From NCBI GenBank assembly GCA_012839815.1, contig DUMQ01000067.1, positions 27,168 through 91,167 of the forward strand: DNA of 64,000 nucleotides, written 5' to 3'. The notes under the pieces were generated by a model that ran no database searches, was not told where the DNA came from, and saw nothing but the letters and a program-made list of their open reading frames with translations. Positions 56,845 through 64,000 of the stretch are shown here, in pieces. Each line of letters begins with the position of its first letter. Position 1 is the first letter of the stretch. The translations under genes and the position numbers were made by a program. Origin of the DNA: Bacillota bacterium. Its GTDB lineage: Bacteria; Bacillota; SHA-98; Ch115; JABLXJ01.

Positions 56845-58323
56845 GTGGAGAAGTTCGACATCTTCAGGGACATAGCTGAACGAACCGGGGGTGACGTATA
56901 CCTGGGTGTGGTCGGCCCGGTCAGGACGGGGAAATCGACTTTTATAAAGCGTTTCATGGACCTCCTTGTCGTGCCAAACATCAAGGATCCTTATGACAGA
57001 CAGCGCGCTGTGGATGAGCTGCCGCAAAGCGGTGCCGGGCGCACCATAATGACAACCGAGCCCAAGTTTGTTCCGAGCGAAGCGGTGGAGATCAACCTGG
57101 AGGATAATATCAGGCTAAAGGTTAGAATAGTAGATTGCGTCGGGTACACCGTAAATGGAGCCCTCGGATATGAAGAGGATGTTGGGCCGCGAATGGTTGT
57201 GACGCCCTGGTTTGAGCACGAGATACCCTTCCAGGAGGCGGCAGAGGTCGGGACGCGCAAGGTTATCTCCGACCATTCCACGATCGGGCTTGTCATTACA
57301 ACAGACGGCACCATAACGGACATCCCTCGGGAGAACTATGTTCCTGCCGAGGAACGAGTCATAAATGAACTCAAGGAGCTCGGTAAACCGTTCTTAGTTC
57401 TGTTGAATTCGACCAGACCGGATGCCCGGGAGACTAAAGAGTTCGCCAGCAAGCTAGAAGAAAAGTATGAAACCAGGATCCTCCCCATAGATTGCCTGCA
57501 GATGAACACAAAGGATATCATATCTGTCCTTCGTGAGGTGCTCTACGAGTTCCCCGTGAGGGAGATAAATGTTGGCCTCCCGGTCTGGCTCAACGAGCTC
57601 CCGGAGGACCACTGGCTGAGATCAAAGTTCAGCCAGTCCGTTGTAGAGGCTGTTAAAGAGATCAAGAAGGTTAGAGATATCGATAGTGCCGCATCCAAGC
57701 TCAAAGCCCTGGATTTTATTGATAACGCAGCGCTCTCGCGATTGGATCTCGGTTCAGGATTAGCTAACATCGACCTTTCGGCGCCACGGGGTCTCTTCTT
57801 CGATATATTGCAGGAGCTTAGCGGGCTCACTATTGAAGGTGATCACCATCTTATGCGGATTATCAAGGAGCTCGCAACCGTAAAGAAGGAGTACGATAAG
57901 GTGGCGGGAGCGCTCAAGGAGGTTAAGGAAACTGGCTATGGCATCGTTATGCCGCCGCTGGATGAGATAACCTTTGAAGAACCGGAACTCATCAAGCAGG
58001 GGAGCAGGTTTGGTGTCAGGCTAAAAGCAGCCGCTCCATCGCTCCATATCATCAGGGCCAATATCAAGACAGAGGTCTCCACCGTGGTTGGAACAGAGAG
58101 GCAAGGGGAGGAGCTTGTAAGGCGCCTCACAGATGAATTCGAGAAAGACCCTGCAAGGATTTGGGAGACAGATTTCCTGGGGAAATCTCTGCACGAAATC
58201 GTCCAGGATGGCATCGAGAGCAAGCTCTTTAAGATGCCGGAGAATGCTCAACAAAAGCTCCAGGAAACTTTGGAACGTATCGTAAACGAAGGAAGCGGCG
58301 GCCTCATCTGCATAATTCTGTAA
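56845..58323 (+). CDS. spoIVA: Stage IV sporulation protein A (spore-coat ATPase)
   Basis: 492 residues from GTG 56845, the length expected for SpoIVA; the frame is open into folE but the protein begins 'MEKFDIFRDIAERTGGDVYLG' in the family. SpoIVA polymerises with ATP hydrolysis on the forespore surface to form the basement layer of the coat. Walker A 'GPVRTGKSTFIKRF' near 25-38, 'NLEDNIRLKVRIVDCVGY' near 90-107, 'VITTDGTITDIPRENY' and a C-terminal anchor region ending 'GGLICIIL'. It is strong evidence that the organism belongs to an endospore-forming lineage. Confidence 0.97.
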   Translation: MEKFDIFRDIAERTGGDVYLGVVGPVRTGKSTFIKRFMDLLVVPNIKDPYDRQRAVDELPQSGAGRTIMTTEPKFVPSEAVEINLEDNIRLKVRIVDCVGYTVNGALGYEEDVGPRMVVTPWFEHEIPFQEAAEVGTRKVISDHSTIGLVITTDGTITDIPRENYVPAEERVINELKELGKPFLVLLNSTRPDARETKEFASKLEEKYETRILPIDCLQMNTKDIISVLREVLYEFPVREINVGLPVWLNELPEDHWLRSKFSQSVVEAVKEIKKVRDIDSAASKLKALDFIDNAALSRLDLGSGLANIDLSAPRGLFFDILQELSGLTIEGDHHLMRIIKELATVKKEYDKVAGALKEVKETGYGIVMPPLDEITFEEPELIKQGSRFGVRLKAAAPSLHIIRANIKTEVSTVVGTERQGEELVRRLTDEFEKDPARIWETDFLGKSLHEIVQDGIESKLFKMPENAQQKLQETLERIVNEGSGGLICIIL

Positions 58324-58443
58324 TATTTAACAAACTCAAACGGTCCTGGGCCAGTAGGCCGGCATTTCGACCGGCCATATCTCGCCAACCGTCATAAATC
58401 GCGCCATAACTGGACAAGCTACTGGCAAAGGGAGGTGAGATTG

Positions 58444-58719
58444 GTGACCAAGACCGAATTGATCGATAAGGTTGCCGGGAAGACGCAAATGACCAAGAAG
58501 GATGCAAGCCGGGCTATCGACGCCGTATTTGAGGCTATGTCCGAAGCCCTGGCGGCGGGGGATAGAGTCCAACTTGTCGGGTTTGGCACCTTTGAGGTGC
58601 GCAAGCGCGCAGCTCGGACAGGGAGAGACCCGCGGACGGGCGAGGAGATAAAGATTGCCGCCAGGAAGGTTCCGATCTTCAGGGCCGGCAAGAGCCTCAA
58701 AGAGGCCGTATCCAGGTAG
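58444..58719 (+). CDS. hup: DNA-binding protein HU
   Basis: 91 residues from GTG 58444 (GGGAGG eight bases upstream), giving the usual '[11 protein letters not shown]' opening. Homodimeric nucleoid protein. Diagnostic '[25 protein letters not shown]' in pieces near 40-62 with the arm '[11 protein letters not shown]', and '[13 protein letters not shown]'. A good terminator follows. Confidence 0.97.
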   Translation: MTKTELIDKVAGKTQMTKKDASRAIDAVFEAMSEALAAGDRVQLVGFGTFEVRKRAARTGRDPRTGEEIKIAARKVPIFRAGKSLKEAVSR

Positions 58720-58751
58720 AATGTGTTGCAGCGCTAGAGCCCGCCGATTGC

Positions 58752-58786
58752 AAGCGTAGCATAAACGCTACGCTTCTGTTTTTGTT
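58752..58786 (+). terminator. Rho-independent terminator after hup
   Basis: AAGCGTAGC (58752-58760) pairs with GCTACGCTT (58767-58775), loop ATAAAC, then CTGTTTTTGTT. Confidence 0.9.
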
Positions 58787-58898
58787 CCCTCAAGAAGGAA
58801 TCCCCGCTTGTTTGAGGAATATGTTACATAAGCTTCAAATCCAATGGATTTGATTCAATGAATATGACATCCATGGAGTCATAGGGGTTGAAATCGGA

Positions 58899-59219
58899 AT
58901 GCAACGTGTCTCCTATCGCCGCCGGAAGAGCGCAGGACTTGCCGTGTTCCTTTCATTGATCGCCGCGGGGCTCGGCCAGATTTATCTCGGGTCTCCGGTA
59001 AAGGGGATATTCTTCATATTGCTTGAAGGGGCCCTCGCGGTGTTAAGCGGGGTGTTTCAAGCCCTGATCTTCGTTATAACCAAACGCCCGGACTTAATTC
59101 GTATAGATATCAGGATAGCCTCGATCATGGTCGCTTTTATCCTGTACAACCTGATCGACGCCTTTGTGCTCGCCCGCAAGATCAACAAGCCTCGCTATTT
59201 TATCCAGCGCCGCCGGTAA
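58899..59219 (+). CDS. Small membrane protein (TM2-like)
   Basis: 106 residues. Basic N-terminus, then 'AVFLSLIAAGLGQIYLGSPVKG', a hydrophobic hairpin with the G-Q-I/F-Y-L/N-G turn of TM2-type and related small membrane proteins, two further apolar stretches, and a basic C-terminus. The family is recalled, not searched. Stops eight bases before the end of the convergent tRNA-Pro gene. Confidence 0.6.
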   Translation: MQRVSYRRRKSAGLAVFLSLIAAGLGQIYLGSPVKGIFFILLEGALAVLSGVFQALIFVITKRPDLIRIDIRIASIMVAFILYNLIDAFVLARKINKPRYFIQRRR

Positions 59220-59227
59220 AAATAAAA

Positions 59228-59305
59228 TGGTCGGACCGGCCAGACTCGAACTGGCGACCTCTTGCACCCCAAGCAAGCGCGCTAACCAAACTGCGCCACG
59301 GCCCG
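59228..59305 (-). tRNA. tRNA-Pro (GGG anticodon)
   Basis: 78-nt cloverleaf on the minus strand: acceptor CGGGCCG with CGGTCCG, D arm GCGC..GCGC, anticodon stem CTTGC/GCAAG around loop TTGGGGT (anticodon GGG), T arm GCCAG TTCGAGT CTGGC, encoded CCA end. A TATAAT promoter lies 30 bases upstream and a T-rich run follows. Confidence 0.96.
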
Positions 59306-59335
59306 ACACTTAACCCCGATTCATATTACGATTGT

Positions 59336-59364
59336 ATTATAGCAGAGTTTATACTCCTGCGCAA
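59336..59364 (-). promoter_or_regulatory. Promoter of tRNA-Pro
   Basis: On the minus strand TTGCGC (59359-59364), a 17-base spacer and a perfect TATAAT (59336-59341), ending 30 bases before the mature tRNA. Confidence 0.65.
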
Positions 59365-59385
59365 GTCCTACGCAAGCCGTCAAAC

Positions 59386-59441
59386 ATCAAATCCAGGCAT
59401 CAAATCCAGACATCTTCCAGACATCTAATCTAGGCATCAAA
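59386..59441. repeat. 13-bp imperfect tandem repeat after the cobalamin-binding gene
   Basis: Four to five units of ATCAAATCCAGGC (variants ATCAAATCCAGAC, ATCTTCCAGAC, ATCTAATCTAGGC, ATCAAATTAG) fill the gap between the tRNA-Pro promoter and the stop codon of the gene at 59442. Confidence 0.75.
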
Positions 59442-61070
59442 TTAGCAGAGCTGCCTCCCGCGCAGATCAGGGGCGCTGAGGAGCCCGCGCCGGATTGCCG
59501 CGGCGATCACATCCGGGCGCGTGAACGGGTCATCATCCATGTCCTCCACGGCATGAGCTCCTTGATGAGCTCCTTGCCCTTGAACCTCGCCCGCAAGCGC
59601 CGCTATTTTAGCAAGCAGCTCTCTCGCCCCGTCGAGCAGTTCCTGTTTTCGCCTGGTGATAGCGGGGTCCGCCTCGATGTCCGGCACCCCGTCGATCCAG
59701 CGGCAGATGACCCCTGAGGCGATCTTGCAGCTCTCTATGAGCTGGCCCGGCCTCGCGACATCCGTCCCCTCCGAATACCCTACCACGTGGACGATATCGG
59801 GCTTCAAGAGCATGCCAAGCGCGACGGAGCTGGCAAGCTGGCCCTTTGCAACATCCGCATCCTTGGAAAACGATGCTAGCCCGCCCCTAACCTGCCGGTA
59901 GGATCGGAAGTTCTCATCGTGCAGCGACTCGATAAGGTGGATCTTTGCGAGCATCTTCGCAAGGTCCATTGCCGGGGGCGTGGTGGGCGGGGTGTTGAGC
60001 ATATATTGGGCCACGTAATGCTTGACACCCATTTTTTTTGCATTATACGCTGCAAGATATGCCATGGTAACCGCTACGACATCGTCTGCCCCCCGCAGGC
60101 TCCAGTGGTGGGCCTCGTTTACCTCGACCGGTATACCTCGCTCGGCGTGCCAACGCATGGTTGCCTGGTTTTCGGCTATGGCATCACGGAGCGGTCTCTT
60201 GCTCCTGCCATCAAGGACGTTATACCAGCAAAGGGGCACGGCGCACCAGGCGTTTCGGATGGTTTCTTGGAGCATCTCGGCCATGGCGATCAGGTTTGTC
60301 GTGCCGCTGTAGCACCTTACGAGTGGCCTGTTCCCGCGCCTCGTGGCCTCGTAAATTAGCCGCAGGTCCTCTCTTGTGCGGATTGGGACACCACCAGCTC
60401 CATCCTGGCGGGGGTCCATTTTCTCCGGTGCGAAGAAATGTTCCTGGGCGTTTTGATCCGGCCCGATAGATAAAACGTCGAGCACACCTGCTTCGGCTAT
60501 TTCGGCTGCGCCCCGGACGGTCGCCTCCACCGTAGGCAGGCCGAAGTGGTGCCTTATGAGGGGAAACGGCTTTCGCGCCCGGATCCTTGCAATAAGGGTG
60601 TCGGGCAGGGCTTCGGACTCACCGGCGACTTGCTTATCCAGGAGCTTGCCCAGGACTTCTTCCTTGGACTCTCCCCCGGAGAAGATCGCATCGAAGATAT
60701 CGAACCTGGCGGCTACCTCGCATGTGGCCGGTGTCCCGCCGAAGAACATCTTTATACCTGATAAGCCGGCGCCCTCGACCTGGCGCTTCAGCTCGTGCAG
60801 GAGGTTGGCGGCCGCCGAGGGATCCAGCCTATAGCTTGCGGCTATCGCGGCTGCGTTGAGCTCTCGTGCCTTCGCGACGAGGTCCTCCACCGGCGTCGCC
60901 GGTCCCAGGAAGACTGTCTCATAACCAGCTGACTTTGCCAGACCCAGGAAAGCCAGGATTCCGGCCACGTGGACGCAATCGCCTATGGCAGCTGCGACCA
61001 ACGTCTTACCCGCGCTGGGGTTCATATTACTCGTGTCTACGTTCTTGGTGTTTCTCATGTTCATACTCAT
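59442..61070 (-). CDS. Cobalamin-binding, TIM-barrel-like protein (mutase- or methyltransferase-like)
   Basis: 542 residues from ATG 61070 (ATGA overlap with the preceding gene; ATG 61064 is better spaced to GGAGG). N-terminal Rossmann-type B12 domain (about 22-150): 'AAAIGDCVHVAGILAFLGLA' then '...AASYRLDPSAA' and 'KMFFGGTPAT'. The His of the B12 motif and the GG are present, but the Asp is one residue further from the His than in the canonical DxHxxG. The remainder resembles a TIM barrel ('EAGVLDVLSIGPDQNAQEHFF', 'RCYSGTTNLIAMAEML', 'EVNEAHHWSLRGADDVVA'), recalling glutamate-mutase epsilon-type proteins. Reaction unknown. A low-complexity Asn/Met tail starts the protein. Confidence 0.7.
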   Translation of the reverse strand: MSMNMRNTKNVDTSNMNPSAGKTLVAAAIGDCVHVAGILAFLGLAKSAGYETVFLGPATPVEDLVAKARELNAAAIAASYRLDPSAAANLLHELKRQVEGAGLSGIKMFFGGTPATCEVAARFDIFDAIFSGGESKEEVLGKLLDKQVAGESEALPDTLIARIRARKPFPLIRHHFGLPTVEATVRGAAEIAEAGVLDVLSIGPDQNAQEHFFAPEKMDPRQDGAGGVPIRTREDLRLIYEATRRGNRPLVRCYSGTTNLIAMAEMLQETIRNAWCAVPLCWYNVLDGRSKRPLRDAIAENQATMRWHAERGIPVEVNEAHHWSLRGADDVVAVTMAYLAAYNAKKMGVKHYVAQYMLNTPPTTPPAMDLAKMLAKIHLIESLHDENFRSYRQVRGGLASFSKDADVAKGQLASSVALGMLLKPDIVHVVGYSEGTDVARPGQLIESCKIASGVICRWIDGVPDIEADPAITRRKQELLDGARELLAKIAALAGEVQGQGAHQGAHAVEDMDDDPFTRPDVIAAAIRRGLLSAPDLRGRQLC

Positions 61071-62179
61071 AAACCTCCTCTCCCTTTCATAACTAATTGC
61101 TGGATCTCTTTGACCGTAAGCCCCTCAAGGCCCAGGTGCTTTACGGTCCGGCCCGTCGTCCAGTAGTCGATACCGTGAATGAGGCATCCCAGGTGAATCA
61201 GGGAATCCAGGGTCGGCGTCGGCACTCCAAGCATCTTTCCCAGGGAGGCTATGGGCACGAGGCTGGCAGGTATGTCTTCGAAGAGGTACCTATTGCGCAT
61301 GGTTGCCGGCGCCTTTATGCCCCCATAGCCCTCGTTGTTATGCATTGCCTCATAAAGGTTATCGCCGGTTGCCGCGTAGGCGATTTCAAGCCATTCAAGC
61401 GAGGTGACCACATCCTCCACACCTATGGCGCGCGCAACGGCTACGCGCTCTGCATCAACTCCCTCAAGGACCTTAGCGACCGACGGGGTCACGCCCTCGA
61501 GATAAAATTCAAACTCGCCCATCCGGGCCTCTATCCACCCCACATTCATGAGGGTTATCGCCGGGTGGAACACCGCTCCCATGTTATCCAGGCTGGTCTT
61601 GAGCACATTGACCGCCGGCACAAACTGGGGAAAAGCTTCGCGCACAGCCTCCATGAGCAGAGGCGTGCGGGATGCTGGCAGGGCCGCAATGGGCACGGAG
61701 TTCTTGATCCGAAATATCTTCGATTGCGCGGGCCCCATGCTCCGGCTGGCGTAGATAAAGGTCTGAGCCTCGCCGATCGTGACATCAGCATCCACACCCC
61801 GCTCGTAAATGACGCGCGAGAATTCAAGGGCCCCGCCCGTCCTGCCAGGGTTTAGCAGAATCACCTGGCCGTCCCGTAGGTGGGGGGCGCACAGCTCTGC
61901 TATGTGCTCGTGCGCGCAGGCGGGCACTGCGACCATAAGAACATCGGCATCTGCGATGGCCTCCCCAATATTGGATGTCACTATGGCCGGCGACCCAAAG
62001 CCCTGAATGATTCCATCCAGTTCTATACCGCCGCGCACGATAATAGGCTCGATGCGATGATATGTGCGATTGAAGAGCGCCACCCGGAACCCCATCATAG
62101 CGAGATGGGCAGCCATGGCCTGACCGCCGTGGCCCGCACCTAAAACTGCGAAATTCGGGCGTCCATCCTTTGTCATCAA
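61067..62179 (-). CDS. NAD(P)-dependent opine dehydrogenase-family protein
   Basis: 370 residues; TTG 62179 has ideal spacing to AGGAGG, ATG 62176 is the next codon. N-terminal Rossmann domain 'FAVLGAGHGGQAMAAHLAMMG' and a C-terminal helical domain with 'VFHPAITLMNVGWIEARMGEFEFYLEG', the substrate region of octopine/nopaline dehydrogenase-like enzymes, including the conserved His. These enzymes reductively condense an amino acid with a 2-oxo acid, or run in reverse. Coupled by a four-base overlap to the cobalamin-binding gene, so the two likely act on one pathway. Substrates unknown. Confidence 0.83.
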   Translation of the reverse strand: MMTKDGRPNFAVLGAGHGGQAMAAHLAMMGFRVALFNRTYHRIEPIIVRGGIELDGIIQGFGSPAIVTSNIGEAIADADVLMVAVPACAHEHIAELCAPHLRDGQVILLNPGRTGGALEFSRVIYERGVDADVTIGEAQTFIYASRSMGPAQSKIFRIKNSVPIAALPASRTPLLMEAVREAFPQFVPAVNVLKTSLDNMGAVFHPAITLMNVGWIEARMGEFEFYLEGVTPSVAKVLEGVDAERVAVARAIGVEDVVTSLEWLEIAYAATGDNLYEAMHNNEGYGGIKAPATMRNRYLFEDIPASLVPIASLGKMLGVPTPTLDSLIHLGCLIHGIDYWTTGRTVKHLGLEGLTVKEIQQLVMKGRGGL

Positions 62180-62379
62180 TGGTCACACCTCCTGGTAGAA
62201 AAACCCATGGCACCCTGGGTGCGAATCAGTCCTTTCAAACCAGTGACGTCGATGCAGGACTACATGGAGACTTAGAGAGATTTATGGAGATCTATATGGA
62301 GGTCTATTATAAGGTATTAAGGTATGAGATATATGGACCGCATGAATATGGAGGAGGAGAAGTAAGATAGGCCGGTATT

Positions 62380-62404
62380 GGGTATTTTTGCGCACTAACT
62401 TAGC
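62380..62404 (+). repeat. Copy B of the dispersed 22-bp repeat
   Basis: GGGTATTTTTGCGCACTAACTTAGC in part; the 22 bases 62383-62404 are identical to 63104-63125. It lies directly downstream (in the minus direction) of the riboswitch terminator. Confidence 0.85.
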
Positions 62405-62409
62405 AAAGG

Positions 62410-62450
62410 AAATAAAAACGTGCCTTCGGAGAATTGGTTTCCGGGCACGC
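62410..62450 (-). terminator. Intrinsic terminator of the c-di-AMP riboswitch leader
   Basis: On the minus strand CGTGCC (62444-62449) plus CGGA pairs with TCCG plus GGCACG (62419-62424), followed by TTTTTATTT. A second CGTGCC copy lies just upstream and could compete for the same GGCACG strand. Confidence 0.85.
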
Positions 62451-62480
62451 TCTGGCACGCATTCCTATCGGCCAGCTTTC

Positions 62481-62566
62481 GCCGGCTAACCATTTATTCA
62501 TCCATCCATTCATTTCATCCGCTCATCATTCGCCCATTTATCCATTCATTTGGCTGGTTAGCCGGC
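62481..62566 (-). repeat. Inverted repeat in the riboswitch linker with ATTCATCC repeats
   Basis: GCCGGCTAACC (62481-62491) is complementary to GGTTAGCCGGC (62556-62566), 11 bp perfect. The 64-base loop is a run of imperfect ATTCATCC / CATTTATC units. On the RNA the GGUUAGC arm could also pair with the GCUAACC of the riboswitch 3' end, a possible switch between aptamer and terminator. Confidence 0.7.
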
Positions 62567-62594
62567 AACAAAGCCACTACCATCCTCCTCTTTC

Positions 62595-62825
62595 GACGCT
62601 TACGAGGTTAGCTGACGGGTTCGGGTTGAAAGAGTAACCCTACCTGCTTCCGAGGTCCAGCCGCTGGATCCGGATCACCCTGTCTGCACTCTGCGCCAGG
62701 GTGATAGCTGGTTATGCCTTGGACTGGTCCTTTGCGGTGCTGGCCCCGCGCCCTTGAAGCAGGATTCACCCCTGAAATGGCGCTTACTCTTGGTTTCCCC
62801 GTTCTTCACAAGGAGATTCAGCGTC
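62595..62825 (-). ncRNA. c-di-AMP riboswitch (ydaO/yuaA class)
   Basis: On the minus strand the class landmarks appear in order: closing stem GACGCT (62820-62825) with AGCGTC (62595-62600), GGGGAAACCAAG near 62790, CAGGGGTGAATCCTG near 62765, then GTAGGGTTACTCTTTC near 62640, CCGAACCCGTCAGCTAACC and CTCGTAAGCGTC at the end. The variable internal arm is long (about 110 bases). ydaO riboswitches turn genes off when c-di-AMP is high; they usually control cell-wall hydrolases or potassium and osmolyte transport. Here the nearest gene downstream is the opine-dehydrogenase-family gene 415 bases away, after a terminator. Confidence 0.9.
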
Positions 62826-62880
62826 CTCAGGTGGCTTGCTTGTAGGCATAGCTATTCTATTATTCACTTTTTCTACCTGA

Positions 62881-62909
62881 AGTTTACCAAAAAACCTCGT
62901 AGGAGTCAA
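62881..62909 (-). promoter_or_regulatory. Sigma-A promoter of the c-di-AMP riboswitch leader
   Basis: On the minus strand TTGACT (62904-62909), a 17-base spacer and TAAACT (62881-62886), about 55 bases before the aptamer. Good position for transcription of the riboswitch. Confidence 0.7.
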
Positions 62910-63101
62910 GGCGGGGAGCTGAGGGGTGCCACATAATTATAAATATATGGCCGATGGTACCAGCTATTCGGAGGTGGAGAGTTAACATCCGTAGAAATGG
63001 AGGTTAGAGCTCCCTTTAAGAAAATGGTTAAAACCATAATCCCCTCTTCGATAGCCTGTTACCACCGGCATTTATATTTTCCCCGGCATGAGCCGAATTA
63101 T

Positions 63102-63125
63102 GATATTTTTGCGCACTAACTTAGC
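63102..63125 (+). repeat. Copy C of the dispersed 22-bp repeat
   Basis: GATATTTTTGCGCACTAACTTAGC in part; 22 bases identical to copy B, same orientation, 721 bases away. Copies B and C flank the whole promoter-riboswitch-terminator module. The rest of 62910-63324 is AT-rich and I see no gene in it. Confidence 0.85.
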
Positions 63126-63324
63126 GGGCAATTTCGGTCTAAATTGAGGATATATGGCAGTATAACAAAATATATGGTAGAATTTATGATAAAGTGAAAC
63201 CGGCCAGCCTCAGCCAGAACCGTAGGGTGGAGAGCTAAGGAGAGCTAAAAAGGATAAAATAGCTAAAACATTAGATGCCTGGATAATCGAAATACCTAAT
63301 GCGATAGGGAGGAGTGTATTTGGA

Positions 63325-63615
63325 ATGCCGGATGGGATCCAACCGAACGCAAGAGTGAGAGCTATCGTATACGGCCATGTCCAGGGCGTTGGGTATCGCG
63401 CCTTTGCCCAGAGCACCGCCTTGAGCCTGGATTTAAATGGGTTCGTACGCAATCTACCGGATGGCACTGTCGAGGTTGTGGCTGAAGGAGCGAGGCCAAC
63501 CCTGGATAAATTCATAAATGAGCTCGAGAAGGGGCCCATTTTCGGGCGGGTCAGGAACATTGATGTGGAATGGCACGAATACAAGGGGGACCTGGTGGGC
63601 TTCGCAATCCGTTAA
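63325..63615 (+). CDS. acyP: Acylphosphatase
   Basis: 96 residues from ATG 63325 (GGGAGGAG upstream). Small enzyme hydrolysing acyl phosphates. The fold signature 'RAIVYGHVQGVGYRAFAQSTAL' (residues about 12-33) contains the phosphate-binding loop and the catalytic Arg; 'GFVRNLPDGTVEVVAEG' supplies the catalytic Asn (N in RNLPDG). Single-gene unit followed by a hairpin. Confidence 0.95.
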   Translation: MPDGIQPNARVRAIVYGHVQGVGYRAFAQSTALSLDLNGFVRNLPDGTVEVVAEGARPTLDKFINELEKGPIFGRVRNIDVEWHEYKGDLVGFAIR

Positions 63616-63723
63616 CTTTGTAGTGTATTAGAATTGAGAAGGTGTCGCGAACAAGTGGCAATATACTTGGCATGATCGCGTGGACGGTGCCGAGAAAGTA
63701 GGCAGGCACACCCGTGACCGGGG

Positions 63724-63752
63724 CCATCCTGCCAAGGATGTTGGCAGGATGG
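63724..63752. other. Hairpin downstream of acylphosphatase
   Basis: CCATCCTGCCA (63724-63734) pairs with TGGCAGGATGG (63742-63752), loop 7 bases, 11 bp perfect. No U-tract follows (TTGTAACAAACC), so it is not a standard terminator. The surrounding 63616-63830 holds no gene that I can see. Confidence 0.6.
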
Positions 63753-63833
63753 TTGTAACAAACCACCAACTATCAGGCAATCGGCATCCTTTGGCACTTT
63801 ATGTCAAAACCTTAGAAAGTCATTGCAAACATA

Positions 63834-63862
63834 TTGACATATCTAGCCAGGGAAATTAAGAT
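63834..63862 (+). promoter_or_regulatory. Promoter of tRNA-Leu
   Basis: A perfect TTGACA (63834-63839), 17-base spacer and TAAGAT (63857-63862), 13 bases before the mature tRNA. Confidence 0.7.
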
Positions 63863-63875
63863 ATATATTGAGTGT

Positions 63876-63960
63876 GCGAGAGTGGCGGAATGGCAGACGC
63901 GCCAGACTTAGGATCTGGTGGGTAACCCCCGTGAGGGTTCAAATCCCTCCTCTCGCACCA
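63876..63960 (+). tRNA. tRNA-Leu (TAG anticodon)
   Basis: 85-nt class II tRNA: acceptor GCGAGAG with CTCTCGC, D arm GGCGGAATGGCAGACGC, anticodon stem CCAGA/TCTGG around CTTAGGA (anticodon TAG), long variable arm TGGGTAACCCCCGTG-like, T arm GAGGG TTCAAAT CCCTC, discriminator A and encoded CCA. Ends at 63960. Confidence 0.97.
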
Positions 63961-64000
63961 ATTTATTTTCAAGGGTTTCAGGGTTTTGGCAAAAACAACC

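Noticed and set aside
62495-62550. CRISPR-like repeat array
   Set aside because: ATTCATCC units are contiguous and imperfect with no spacers of uniform length, and there are no cas genes; simple tandem repeat.
62420-62936. Small plus-strand frames of 60-67 residues
   Set aside because: Fall within the c-di-AMP riboswitch, linker repeats and promoter on the other strand; no ribosome sites.

Overview
This window looks like chromosomal DNA from a GC-rich, spore-forming, probably anaerobic member of the Bacillota (Clostridia-like). Spore-lineage genes are present: spoIVA, a spoVK-type AAA ATPase, yunB and a BofC-C-domain protein. A CIRCE element precedes groES. Two glycyl radical enzymes (GREs) argue for an oxygen-free lifestyle. 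There are no phage, plasmid, IS or CRISPR features.

Layout. 1-16 kb is mostly housekeeping: ruvCAB (minus, ruvB cut by the window edge), prsW, yebC, a BofC-like gene, groES-groEL, yunB, tyrS, a class A penicillin-binding protein, mutS2, a DUF421 membrane protein, polX and a 54-residue membrane protein. 16.2-21.2 kb starts with a nested inverted-repeat region, followed by a sugar-type ABC transporter (fused double ATPase plus two permeases, no binding protein) and a deacetylase-like exported protein. 21.3-24.7 kb is mutL-miaA-hfq. 24.7-33.2 kb is a cobalamin-riboswitch-controlled salvage operon: btuF, btuC, cobU, cbiB, cobS, a PduX-type threonine kinase, cobD and cobC. 34-47 kb is a catabolic locus: GntR regulator, complete ABC sugar importer, GRE, FGGY kinase, second GRE, ROK kinase and a ribulose-phosphate-3-epimerase-family enzyme. 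47-59 kb holds spoVK, a small GTPase, two small membrane proteins, dapF, dapL, a methionine-gamma-lyase-like gene, S-adenosylmethionine decarboxylase, a DUF4139 protein, folE, spoIVA and hup. 59-64 kb holds tRNA-Pro, a cobalamin-binding TIM-barrel-like protein paired with an opine-dehydrogenase-family protein, a c-di-AMP (ydaO/yuaA) riboswitch upstream of that pair, acylphosphatase and tRNA-Leu.

How the parts connect. The riboswitch operon imports corrinoids and completes the nucleotide loop and aminopropanol arm; the cobalamin-binding protein at 59-61 kb is a possible consumer. The GRE locus resembles a rare-sugar operon (importer, ROK kinase, 3-epimerase) into which two GREs and an FGGY kinase have been built. 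Its chemistry cannot be matched to a described GRE pathway from sequence alone and it is the best candidate for an undescribed system. The second candidate is the c-di-AMP riboswitch in front of the opine-dehydrogenase and cobalamin-protein pair. A recurrent oddity is short imperfect tandem repeats, both between genes and inside reading frames, especially in the cobalamin operon, where they add low-complexity tails and inserts.

All calls come from reading the sequence and recalled family features; no database search was run.
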